NCBI GenBank assembly: GCA_030539115.1
Contig: JAUNSR010000004.1
Coordinates: forward strand, 31,288-95,287
DNA: 64,000 nucleotides
From: Bacteroidales bacterium
GTDB taxonomy: Bacteria; Bacteroidota; Bacteroidia; Bacteroidales; JAUNSR01
Direction: 5' to 3'
Positions 46,697 through 54,366 of the stretch are shown piece by piece. The position numbers and the translations under genes were made by a program. Each line of letters opens with the position of its first letter. Position 1 is the stretch's first letter. The notes beneath the pieces are model-generated. The model worked only from the letters and a program-made list of their open reading frames with translations, ran no database searches and was not told the origin of the DNA.

Positions 46697-47827
46697 ATGG
46701 AATTCGAATTATTACATACCGACATTAACTCTTCGGCAAGGGCAGGAACAATAACAACAGATCACGGAAAGATAACTACTCCGATCTTTATGCCAGTAGG
46801 AACTTTGGGTTCAGTAAAGGCAGTTCACATTCCTGAACTCCGTACTGAGGTTAAAGCTCAGATAATTCTCGGTAACACTTATCATCTTTATCTTCGGCCC
46901 GGGCTTGATGTGCTTGAGCAGGCAGGAGGTTTGCATAAATTCAATGGCTGGGACAGACCGATTTTAACAGATAGCGGAGGCTTTCAGGTGTTTTCTCTTT
47001 CAGATAATAGAAAGCTAACAGAAGAGGGCGCTCAGTTTCGTTCACATATTGATGGCTCGAAACATCTTTTTACTCCTGAAAGAGTAATGGATATAGAGCG
47101 TATTATCGGCGCTGATATAATGATGGCATTTGATGAATGTCCTCCTGGTAACTCTGATTATAATTATGCAAAGAAGTCTCTTGGTCTGACTGAAAGGTGG
47201 CTTGACAGATGCATTAAGCGTTTTAATGAAACAGAGGGCAAATACGGCTATCGTCAATCGCTGTTTCCAATTGTTCAGGGGTGTACTTATCCTGACTTAA
47301 GAAGAGCCGCAGCTTTAAATATCGCAGAAAAAGGTTGTGACGGCAATGCAATCGGCGGCCTTGCCGTAGGTGAGCCTACGGAGAAAATGTATGAAATGAT
47401 CGAGGTGGTAAATGAAATCCTCCCTCACGATAAGCCTCGTTATCTTATGGGTGTTGGAACTCCAGCAAATATTTTGGAGGGAATTGAGCGTGGTGTTGAT
47501 ATGTTTGATTGCGTGATGCCTACAAGAAACGGAAGAAACGGAATGCTCTTTACTCGTCATGGGATAATGAATATGAGGAATAAAAAGTGGGCAAATGATT
47601 TTTCTCCTATACAGGAAGATGGCGCATCGGATGTTGACCGTATCTATTCAAGAGCTTATCTTCGTCATCTTTTTATTGCAGATGAAATTCTTGCCATGCA
47701 GATAGCATCTATTCATAACCTTGCTTTTTATGTTTGGCTTACTCAAGAGGCAAGAGAGCATATTATTAAGGGAGATTTTAAGGATTGGAAAAATGAAATG
47801 CTTATTAATGTTACAAGAAGGTTGTAA
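46697..47827 (+). CDS. tgt: tRNA-guanine transglycosylase (queuosine pathway)
   Basis: Exchanges G34 of GUN-anticodon tRNAs for a queuosine precursor. The 376-residue protein has PVGTLGSVKAVHIPEL, the base-binding ILTDSGGFQVFSL (D92), MAFDECPP, the GGLAVGEP loop, and the RYLMGVGTP and DMFDCVMPTRNGRNGMLFT block with the nucleophile aspartate. One oddity: the CxCxxC zinc cysteines expected before YSRAYLRHL are absent (the segment reads EDGASDVDRI), and only the histidine in ASIHNL remains. The gene is divergent from clpB. Confidence 0.95.
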   Translation: MEFELLHTDINSSARAGTITTDHGKITTPIFMPVGTLGSVKAVHIPELRTEVKAQIILGNTYHLYLRPGLDVLEQAGGLHKFNGWDRPILTDSGGFQVFSLSDNRKLTEEGAQFRSHIDGSKHLFTPERVMDIERIIGADIMMAFDECPPGNSDYNYAKKSLGLTERWLDRCIKRFNETEGKYGYRQSLFPIVQGCTYPDLRRAAALNIAEKGCDGNAIGGLAVGEPTEKMYEMIEVVNEILPHDKPRYLMGVGTPANILEGIERGVDMFDCVMPTRNGRNGMLFTRHGIMNMRNKKWANDFSPIQEDGASDVDRIYSRAYLRHLFIADEILAMQIASIHNLAFYVWLTQEAREHIIKGDFKDWKNEMLINVTRRL

Positions 47828-47926
47828 AAACAAATAAAAATTAAAGTCAAAACGCTTTGTTTGTTTATCTTCGCATTGGAGAAAAATTGCATTACTTAAC
47901 ATTATGCAAAGCTTAAATACTATTGA

Positions 47927-49003
47927 ATGTTACAACGTATTGATATATATATAATAAAGAAGTTCCTTGGAACCTATTTCTTTGCTATTGCACTGATTCT
48001 TGCAATTGCTGTTATTCTTGATATTCAGCAGAATCTGGATTATTTTCTTAAGAACGAAGCTCCTTTGAGGAAGATTGTCATGGAATATTATTTTAATTTT
48101 ATTCCCTACTTTGCCAATCTTTTCAGCCCTCTTTTCGTTTTTATTGCTGTGATTTTTTTCACCTCAAAACTTGCAGAGAATTCAGAAATTATTGCAATGC
48201 TTGCCAGTGGGATGAGTTTTAACAGGCTTATGCGACCTTACATGATTTCTGCTGCAATTATCGCGTTGTTTACTTTTGCACTTAACAGCTTTGTTATTCC
48301 TCCAGCAAATAGAATAAGAAGAGAGTTTAGTAATAAATATATAAAAAACAAGGCTACTACATATTCCAGAAACAATCAGCTAATGGTTGAGCCCGGAGTT
48401 ATAGCTTATGTTGAGCGTTACGACAGTCCTTCAAAAACAGGCAACCGTTTTTCTCTTGAAAAATTTGAAGATAAAAAGCTTACTTCAAGACTTACTGCCA
48501 AAAGAATTAAATATCAGGGAGATTATAAATGGGAGCTTTCTGATTACATCATCAGAAATTTTGACGGATTGAAGGAGACTATTACTAAGGGAACAAAAAT
48601 TGATTCTATTATAAAATTTGAACCCTCTGACATACTTATTTCCCGATATGAAAGCGAATTGATGAATACTCCTAAACTTGGAGCCTACATTTCCAAACAA
48701 AAGGAAAGGGGAGTTGCAAATATCAAAAACTTTGAAATTGAATATCATAAAAGATTTGCCGCAATTGGCGCATCTTTTATCCTTACAGCAATTGGTTTGT
48801 CGCTTTCTTCCAGAAAGGTCAAAGGCGGAATTGGTTTGAACATCGGTCTGGGGCTTCTTCTTAGTTTTTCTTATATTCTTTTTCAGACAGTCTCAGCTAC
48901 TTTTGCTGTTAGTGGAAGAACTTCTGCCTTTATAGCTGTATGGATTCCTAATATTGTTTATACTTTCATTGCAATATTCCTTTATAGAAAAGCTCCTAAA
49001 TAG
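47927..49003 (+). CDS. LptF/LptG family permease
   Basis: The 358-residue inner membrane protein has three N-terminal membrane segments (about 12-35, 55-75 and 100-120), a periplasmic beta-jellyroll-like middle domain (about 130-270) and three C-terminal segments (about 275-355). The opening RIDIYIIKKFLGTYFFAI and the MLASGMSFNRLMRPY block match the YjgP/YjgQ family that moves lipopolysaccharide through the LptB2FG transporter. It is probably co-expressed with tgt (99-base gap), though TATCTTCG at 47866-47873 could be a separate weak -7 box. Confidence 0.9.
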   Translation: MLQRIDIYIIKKFLGTYFFAIALILAIAVILDIQQNLDYFLKNEAPLRKIVMEYYFNFIPYFANLFSPLFVFIAVIFFTSKLAENSEIIAMLASGMSFNRLMRPYMISAAIIALFTFALNSFVIPPANRIRREFSNKYIKNKATTYSRNNQLMVEPGVIAYVERYDSPSKTGNRFSLEKFEDKKLTSRLTAKRIKYQGDYKWELSDYIIRNFDGLKETITKGTKIDSIIKFEPSDILISRYESELMNTPKLGAYISKQKERGVANIKNFEIEYHKRFAAIGASFILTAIGLSLSSRKVKGGIGLNIGLGLLLSFSYILFQTVSATFAVSGRTSAFIAVWIPNIVYTFIAIFLYRKAPK

Positions 49004-49167
49004 TGCTTTGTGAATATTTAAAATCTATCAGATTGGAGGAAAGATTCAAAAATCGGATCAAGTCCTGAGCTTTTTTAAATACATAAAATATCCTTTACAA
49101 CCTGAAAATGCAAAATGTTATAGACTTATTAATGTCTCATTATATACCAATGAACGTATAAAATATA

Positions 49168-49203
49168 AAAAAGGCGATTCAATACAAATTGAAGCGCCTT
49201 TTT
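49168..49203. terminator. Bidirectional terminator
   Basis: Stem AAAAAGGCG with CGCCTTTTT, then TTCAAT with ATTGAA after one A-G mismatch, and an ACAA loop. It lies between the convergent LptF/G gene and the thioredoxin-fold gene. Confidence 0.88.
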
Positions 49204-49254
49204 CGAGTTTAAAACTTATCGCTGCAATAATGGATAAGAATTAAATAATACCAT

Positions 49255-49740
49255 CTAAAAATTGTTCGACAGTTCTTTAAGCTTGTTAAAATCAGGATTG
49301 ACTGCTATTATTACCCCGTCTTTGTCGATGAGAAAAGCATTTAATCCATCTTTTAAATGGTAATTGACGATGATATCATCATTATTACCCTGCTTTAAAT
49401 AGTGTTGGGTATCAGGATTAAGATTGTCTATCTTTACAGTTTCAGAAAAAATTACTTTATCCGAATCATTGTTAAAGGAGACAACCTCAATTTCGCCGGA
49501 ATATTTAGTCAGTAAAGCATGAGAAAGAGCATTATAGGCTCTTGAACGGGCATCTGAGGTTGCCCAAAAACTAACTAAAACTTTTTTACCAGAGTATTTC
49601 TGAAGATTAAAATCTTCTGTCTGGATTAAAGGTGCTGATTCTCCCTTGGAAAGTCCTATTCCCGGCTTTGCATTCTTATCCATAAAAGAGGTGAATAAGA
49701 AAACAACCGATACCGTAACCACAACCAGAATGTACTTCAT
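49255..49740 (-). CDS. Membrane-anchored TlpA-like thioredoxin-fold protein without CXXC
   Basis: The 161-residue protein has an N-terminal membrane or signal segment (about 3-20) and a thioredoxin-like domain: GESAPLIQTEDFNLQKYSG, KKVLVSFWATSDARSR, EIEVVSFNND, and the terminal VNYHLKDGLNAFLIDKDGVIIAVNP. In TlpA and ResA proteins the position after FWAT carries CxxC; here it is SDAR, so thiol redox activity is not expected. It may act as a binding or structural domain. It has a good promoter and a leader of about 110 bases. Confidence 0.82.
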   Translation of the reverse strand: MKYILVVVTVSVVFLFTSFMDKNAKPGIGLSKGESAPLIQTEDFNLQKYSGKKVLVSFWATSDARSRAYNALSHALLTKYSGEIEVVSFNNDSDKVIFSETVKIDNLNPDTQHYLKQGNNDDIIVNYHLKDGLNAFLIDKDGVIIAVNPDFNKLKELSNNF

Positions 49741-49856
49741 ACAGTTGTTTTACGATTGACATTATATCTTTTCTCTATAGAAAAGACCCGCTGATTTTCA
49801 GCAGTTAGACATTAAGCAAGCATTACTTTAATATCTCATTTTGTTTTAAAACACCG

Positions 49857-49887
49857 CAAAGTTATCAATTTTAATCAATATTACAAA
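49857..49887 (-). promoter_or_regulatory. Promoter of the thioredoxin-fold gene
   Basis: Read on the minus strand, TTTG (49887-49884), 19 bases, then TAACTTTG (49864-49857) match the Bacteroides -33/-7 consensus with exact spacing. The predicted leader of about 110 bases contains two small hairpins: GCTG-N5-CAGC around 49789-49802, and CTTTTCT-ATAG-AGAAAAG around 49769-49786. Confidence 0.75.
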
Positions 49888-50072
49888 ATAATAGCCTTTT
49901 GCCTATGGTTTACAAATCTTTGTCAAAACAAAGGAGTTGTAATAATTGTTTCTGCCACACTATAAAATTAAATTATTTTTATTTTTATTTCTTTTTTGAG
50001 TTCTAAATCGATTAAACTGATTCTATTTTTTAAGATTAATTGGAGTATTTATATAAAATAAACAATAAGGGC

Positions 50073-50080
50073 TATATTTG
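50073..50080 (+). promoter_or_regulatory. Putative -7 element of the acyltransferase gene
   Basis: TATATTTG fits TAnnTTTG, 32 bases before the start codon. No TTTG at a proper -33 distance is evident. Confidence 0.5.
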
Positions 50081-50112
50081 GCAATTATTCACATTTATGC
50101 AAATCAAATTTT

Positions 50113-51288
50113 ATGAAAAAAGAGAGAATTGTTTTTATCGACTATCTTCGTTGGGTGGCATGTTTTATGGTTATACTTGTTCATTCGAGTGAAAACTTTT
50201 ATGGAGCAGATTCTTCCGGCTTGGCAGGCAACGTTTCAATGCTTGCAAATGAAGGCAACCGCTTTTGGGTGGCTTTTTTTGATGGTGGATGTGCACGTGT
50301 TGCCGTTCCTTTGTTTATGATTGTCTCAGCTTTTTTATTGGTTCCGATGAGTTCCGGTATGAGCATGACCACTTTTTATAAAAAGCGTTTTATGCGCATT
50401 TTGCCGCCAATGATTATTTTTATGATAATCTACAGTTTTCTTCCTTTGCTTTGGAATGGAATGACAATTGAGCAGTCTATTAACGATTTTAAAATGTTGC
50501 CATTCAATTTCCCCTCAATGGCAGGACATTTGTGGTTTATGTATCCTTTAATAAGCATTTATCTTATTATTCCAATCATCTCTCCTTGGCTTGAGAAGGC
50601 AACAAAAAAGGATGAATTGATATTTATTGGAATATTTGCCTTTACCACTATAATTCCTTTTTTACATCGTTTCGTTTCTCCTGAGCTATGGGGAGAATGT
50701 TTTTGGAACCAATTTTCTGCCTTTTGGTACTTTTCCGGTTATATAGGATATTTGGTTTTGGCTCATTATATAAGAGTGCATTTAAATTGGTCTTATAATA
50801 AAAAACTTATAGTTGGCGCTATCTCTTTCCTTGCAGGAGCATCATTTACAACTTGGTCTTTCTGGTGGAAAGGAGTCCCTGGCGTAACTATAGAAACTCC
50901 TGCTCTTGAATGGGCTTGGGAATTCTGTACTTTAAATGTTCTTTGTGCTACATTTGGAATATTTCTTCTTTTCACATGTATAAAAAAGAACAAAACTCCA
51001 CGCATTGTTGCTGAAATAGCAGACCTTTCTTTTGGAATATACTTAATGCATCTTTTATATCTGGGTCCAATAGCAAAATGGATTATAAATGGAGATGTTA
51101 CTAACCCTTTAGTCCCTATATATTTTGCTATTCCGCTTATTGCTGTTCTGACTTTTATTTGCTGTTTGGCAACTTCAAAGGTTTTATCATATATTCCGGG
51201 AAGTCAGTATGTTATAGGCTATCATAATGACTTGGCAAAATTATATTCTCCAGGTCTTTCAACTTCTGAAAGCAATAAAGCAAACTAA
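50113..51288 (+). CDS. Acyltransferase 3 family membrane protein
   Basis: The 391-residue integral membrane protein has about ten hydrophobic segments. The first has the family hallmark RIVFIDYLRWVACFMVILVH followed by SSENFY. The conserved FYKKRFMRILPPMI loop and the GHLWFMYPLISIYLIIPII block are also present. Members transfer acyl (often acetyl) groups to surface polysaccharides or lipids. The acceptor is unknown and no polysaccharide genes lie nearby. Confidence 0.9.
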   Translation: MKKERIVFIDYLRWVACFMVILVHSSENFYGADSSGLAGNVSMLANEGNRFWVAFFDGGCARVAVPLFMIVSAFLLVPMSSGMSMTTFYKKRFMRILPPMIIFMIIYSFLPLLWNGMTIEQSINDFKMLPFNFPSMAGHLWFMYPLISIYLIIPIISPWLEKATKKDELIFIGIFAFTTIIPFLHRFVSPELWGECFWNQFSAFWYFSGYIGYLVLAHYIRVHLNWSYNKKLIVGAISFLAGASFTTWSFWWKGVPGVTIETPALEWAWEFCTLNVLCATFGIFLLFTCIKKNKTPRIVAEIADLSFGIYLMHLLYLGPIAKWIINGDVTNPLVPIYFAIPLIAVLTFICCLATSKVLSYIPGSQYVIGYHNDLAKLYSPGLSTSESNKAN

Positions 51289-51455
51289 GTCTTTTGAAAA
51301 ACAAAATATTATAAAAGTATTCTTTCATTAGAGAAAATCTTTTTGTATTAATGCATTTAATAAAAAACTTGTATGTATTAATGTCTGAACTGATTTTTTA
51401 ATAAATTGGATTTTCTATTTATAAATAATATTATTCTTAATATTTGGATAAAATA

Positions 51456-51487
51456 TTGATAAAAGAGGAGAAGTTATTTTATATTTG
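51456..51487 (+). promoter_or_regulatory. Promoter of the small acidic protein gene
   Basis: TTG (51456-51458), 21 bases, then TATATTTG (51480-51487). The predicted leader is about 40 bases. Confidence 0.6.
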
Positions 51488-51535
51488 TTCTTAGTTACAA
51501 TGGAAGTTTTATAATAACAAATAACAAACATTATT

Positions 51536-51847
51536 ATGAGTCAGCTTGAAGATTCAGTTTATGACGACCAAGACGCCGTTAAGTTTATTCAAAACAGTTT
51601 GCCACAGGAACTTAAAGGTAAGTTTACTGATGATGATATCGTTTATATAACAGATGTTATTTATGAGTTTTATGAAAGTCAGGGACTTTTGGATGACGAT
51701 ATCGAAGAAGACGAAGCTGAAGTGGATTTGGAAGATATTTTAGAATATGTAATGAAGAATTCCAAAAGAGACGGCTTCAAATTTGTTGATGAAGAAGTTC
51801 GTTGGGTTATCAATGGTGAGTTTGACTATGAAGAGTCTTTAGATTAA
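51536..51847 (+). CDS. Small acidic conserved-looking protein of unknown function
   Basis: A 103-residue, strongly acidic, soluble protein, mainly helical, with DDQDAVKFIQNSLPQELKGK, DDDIVYITDVIYEFYESQG, an acidic stretch LLDDDIEEDEAEVDLEDIL and an aromatic C-terminal half (FVDEEVRWVINGEFDYEE). I do not know the function and name no family. It looks real: it has its own consensus promoter, a normal start region and a strong terminator 95 bases after the stop, so it is a single-gene transcript. Confidence 0.82.
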   Translation: MSQLEDSVYDDQDAVKFIQNSLPQELKGKFTDDDIVYITDVIYEFYESQGLLDDDIEEDEAEVDLEDILEYVMKNSKRDGFKFVDEEVRWVINGEFDYEESLD

Positions 51848-51942
51848 TATTCAATTATTGATAAAACAAAATTATCTTAATTATCTTTTTAAGAAGATTA
51901 ATGTAATTTATTCATCATTAGAGTCAGTCTCTATTTATTTGA

Positions 51943-51979
51943 AAGACGCAAAGAGTAAAAAGCTTACTCTCTGCGTCTT
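51943..51979 (+). terminator. Terminator of the small acidic protein gene
   Basis: Stem AAGACGCA with TGCGTCTT, one A-C mismatch, then AGAGTAA with TTACTCT, and a 5-base loop. A weak T-rich tail follows. Confidence 0.82.
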
Positions 51980-52076
51980 GTCATTTAATATTTATTATTT
52001 TTATGTAAATAATCCTCCTATTGTAAATAGCTGAAGCAATAATTTGCTTATTTTGCTATTTGTCAATCAAATAGTA

Positions 52077-52107
52077 TTGAGGTTGTTTTTAATTAATAGT
52101 ACTTTTG
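52077..52107 (+). promoter_or_regulatory. Promoter of the OmpA-like gene
   Basis: TTG (52077-52079), 20 bases, then TACTTTTG (52100-52107, TAnnTTTG). If used, transcription starts near 52114 and both leader elements are inside a leader RNA of about 240 bases. Confidence 0.55.
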
Positions 52108-52146
52108 AAATTGATATTAATTAAAATATTCAGCTCAATAGTAAAA

Positions 52147-52356
52147 TAGATATACAAGAAAAAACCATCGCTTTTTAAAAGATGAGAATCCACAAAAAGA
52201 ACAAATACATGGCCAATTTGTATTTTAGTGTTTAAAACAGAATATAAACAAATGAAATCGCCATAACTCACCTAAAGAAGATATACCCAACAGAAGGTAT
52301 ATAAATGGCGCATTTGTACCTTAGAGGTAACGGTTATAAAAAAAAATTATATACAA
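52147..52356 (+). repeat. Two tandem 105-bp leader elements (upstream copy diverged)
   Basis: The full copy (52252-52356) runs from an ATG to the base before the OmpA-like start codon. It begins ATG AAA TCG CCA TAA, then has CTCACCTAAAG, the dyad AAGGTA-N17-TACCTT (52294-52322), TAGAGGTAACGGTT and ATATACAA. It is nearly the same as the minus-strand copies at 57501-57710. The upstream stretch (about 52147-52251) aligns as an older copy: it shares AAAGATGAGA, ATGGCCAATTTGTA with TTTTAG after it, and a terminal ATAAACAA. Confidence 0.85.
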
Positions 52357-53013
52357 ATGAAAACTTTATTTATCAATATATCGCTTACATTATCATTAGT
52401 AATAATATCTCCATTTTCATTACAAAGCCAAGCTCTGCAGAAATTAAATCCAAAGAATTGGAATAAAAAAGAAATCGTGGAGGAAAAATCTTTTGAGCAA
52501 TTAAAAGACAAAGCAATTGGTGGCAAAGAGGGTGAAAGAATAAAAAACTATATGCTTAAAGAGGCTCAAAGTTTGAAGAAAATAGAGGGTTCTATCATTT
52601 CTATTATAAGAAACGGTGAAATTATTAAAGTTTCTATTCCTGCTTCAAAACTTTTCGACCCAAACGATACAATCCTTTTCTCAAATGTTGAGAATATCTT
52701 TTCTCCTTTTGTTAAGGAAACAAGAGACTCGTTGATTGATATTGTAATTACATCACATTATGATAATACAGGAACTCCTTTGTTTATCAATTCAATATCT
52801 TCGGCACGAGGAAATGCCGTATATGACTGGTTTTTAGCAAACGGTGTGAAAGAAAAACAAATTTCTCTTTATTGTTATGGCAGTGATCAGCCTTTATTTG
52901 AAAACTCTTCAATGGCGAATCGCGCTAAAAACAGGAGAATTACCATTTATCTTATTCCTACTCAGAAAATGTATAAAATGGCGAAAAAAAATAAATTAAA
53001 TAAGAATAAATAA
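52357..53013 (+). CDS. Secreted OmpA-like (peptidoglycan-associating) domain protein
   Basis: The 218-residue protein has a signal peptide (about 1-24, ending PFSLQSQA) and a basic linker. The C-terminal domain (about 75-205) looks OmpA-like: IPASKLFDPNDTILFSNVENIF, IVITSHYDNTGTPLFINSISSARG and VYDWFLANGVKEKQISLYCYGSDQP. It ends with the typical NRAKNRRITIYLIP. The usual TDxxG reads SHYDNTG, so the family match is clear but divergent. The last 20 residues are lysine-rich. The 105-bp leader element in front suggests control shared with the GntR/ABC locus. Confidence 0.85.
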   Translation: MKTLFINISLTLSLVIISPFSLQSQALQKLNPKNWNKKEIVEEKSFEQLKDKAIGGKEGERIKNYMLKEAQSLKKIEGSIISIIRNGEIIKVSIPASKLFDPNDTILFSNVENIFSPFVKETRDSLIDIVITSHYDNTGTPLFINSISSARGNAVYDWFLANGVKEKQISLYCYGSDQPLFENSSMANRAKNRRITIYLIPTQKMYKMAKKNKLNKNK

Positions 53014-53098
53014 CCATTATTTTTTAGCTCTTTAGTTTTTTGTTACGAACTATGATATTCTCTAAATGTTTTAAGTTTATAAACCTAAAACATTTATT

Positions 53099-53773
53099 AT
53101 GAAATTATTAAAAAAAGGCAATGTGAGAATTGATAATACCAAGAACGCTGTTCTTAGTCATAAATATCAATTTAAGAAAGATGTAGATTTTGTTGTGTAT
53201 GCCTTTATAACATTATTGTTCTTTCTACTTTTCTCATTAAATTCTTATTCTCAAAATCTAAAAGGAGAGGGGTTAAAATCTGCAATAGTTCAATATGAAA
53301 TGGAAGCTGAGGGAAATACTATTCCAATGACTCAGTATTCCGACGATTATGGCAACTTGCTTTGCATGAAGATGTATATAATGGGAGTTGAGATAGCTAC
53401 AATTACCACTTCTGACTCCGTTTTTATTATTAATTTCCCTCAAAAAAATGGAATAAAGTATGCAAGGCCCGACAGCGATGTCAATTATAACGCTCTTACT
53501 CCTGAAATCATTAAAAAGTATGATATAAAAGCGGATGGAACAGTCGAATTCCTTGGAAAGAAATGCACTGTTTATACAGGTCGCTTTGAAAATGAAGGCG
53601 AAAAGATTGAAACAGTTACTTGGGTGTACAAAGGTGTAGTCTTGAAGTCTGTTTCTACCACAGAAGATGACAAAAGTGTTGTCCTTGTTGCTGCTTCAAT
53701 TGAAGAGAACGCTGAAGTTTCACCCGATACCTTTGTTATTCCTGCTGATTTTGAAGTAAAGGAGATGAAGTAA
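53099..53773 (+). CDS. Secreted or membrane-anchored protein of unknown function (DUF4412/LolA-fold-like)
   Basis: The 224-residue protein has about 30 cytosolic residues, a hydrophobic segment (about 31-50, ending in LNSYSQ) and a beta-rich domain: SAIVQYEMEAEGNTIPMTQYSDDYGN, MGVEIATITTSDSVFIIN, VEFLGKKCTVYTGRFENEG and TWVYKGVVLKSVS. The alternation of strands and the YKG(V/I)xLKS-like motif recall proteins that share the LolA or DUF4412 fold; I am not certain. No other ATG gives a better start. It follows the OmpA-like gene by 85 bases. Confidence 0.72.
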   Translation: MKLLKKGNVRIDNTKNAVLSHKYQFKKDVDFVVYAFITLLFFLLFSLNSYSQNLKGEGLKSAIVQYEMEAEGNTIPMTQYSDDYGNLLCMKMYIMGVEIATITTSDSVFIINFPQKNGIKYARPDSDVNYNALTPEIIKKYDIKADGTVEFLGKKCTVYTGRFENEGEKIETVTWVYKGVVLKSVSTTEDDKSVVLVAASIEENAEVSPDTFVIPADFEVKEMK

Positions 53774-54090
53774 GTTATTTCTTGCCGGGGGAATAATTTT
53801 AATGGCTGTTTCTAAATCCTTTTTTTCGATAAGAAAGGTGGATGCTATGTAACATCTCTCTTTTTTGTCTATTATCATTATTTAAAATACAATGTTTATA
53901 GGTTGATATTGTGTGGTGATAGTTACAAGACAAGAATATGGAATGCGATGCAATGTTAACATAATATTATGGATTAATATAATATGGCTTTACTCTCTTT
54001 AATATTGTAAAAAGATATGTATCACATGATATAATGTTGCTTTTAAACAAATATTAAAAAGTTTGACGTTTAAAACACTCTTAAATTATA

Positions 54091-54121
54091 GACAGAGTCA
54101 GGTTTTGTGCCCGATTCTGTC
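54091..54121 (+). terminator. Terminator upstream of proS
   Basis: A 12-bp stem (GACAGAGTCAGG with CCCGATTCTGTC, one wobble and one mismatch), a TTTTGTG loop and then ATTTTTTT. It is about 320 bases after the previous gene. Confidence 0.75.
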
Positions 54122-54236
54122 ATTTTTTTAATATCTTCCGTAGTGCTGACAATTATTATTTTGACTTACATAATATGTTTAAGATAACCTTAATTCATAA
54201 ATAAAATTTAATCATGACTGATATTAATGAACTTCT

Positions 54237-54267
54237 TTTGTCATAGTTATGGTTTTTTGTATTTTTG
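54237..54267 (+). promoter_or_regulatory. Promoter of proS
   Basis: TTTG (54237-54240), exactly 19 bases, then TATTTTTG (54260-54267): an ideal match to the Bacteroides -33/-7 consensus. The predicted leader is about 95 bases. Confidence 0.82.
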
Positions 54268-54366
54268 CACGTTTATAAATGGAATGTTATTAAAAATAAA
54301 ATATTTGATAATATATTTTATTGGCATTTCTATTTTGATTCTTGATATTATTAATCTTTAAAGAAT

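Larger units (their letters stand above)
49741..50112. other. Divergent regulatory region
   Basis: 372 bases between the thioredoxin-fold gene (-) and the acyltransferase gene (+). It contains the minus-strand promoter (49857-49887) and a plus-strand TATATTTG box (50073-50080) for the acyltransferase. No small gene was seen. Confidence 0.6.
51848..52356. other. Intergenic region with promoter and tandem leader elements of the OmpA-like gene
   Basis: 509 bases holding the terminator at 51943-51979, the promoter at 52077-52107, a diverged 105-bp leader element (about 52147-52251) and a full element (52252-52356). No separate protein gene is supported apart from a four-codon mini-ORF at 52252. 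Confidence 0.75.
53774..54366. other. Intergenic region before proS
   Basis: 593 AT-rich bases with no supported gene. It contains a terminator (54091-54121) and the proS promoter (54237-54267). The first 300 bases carry nothing I recognise. Confidence 0.6.
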
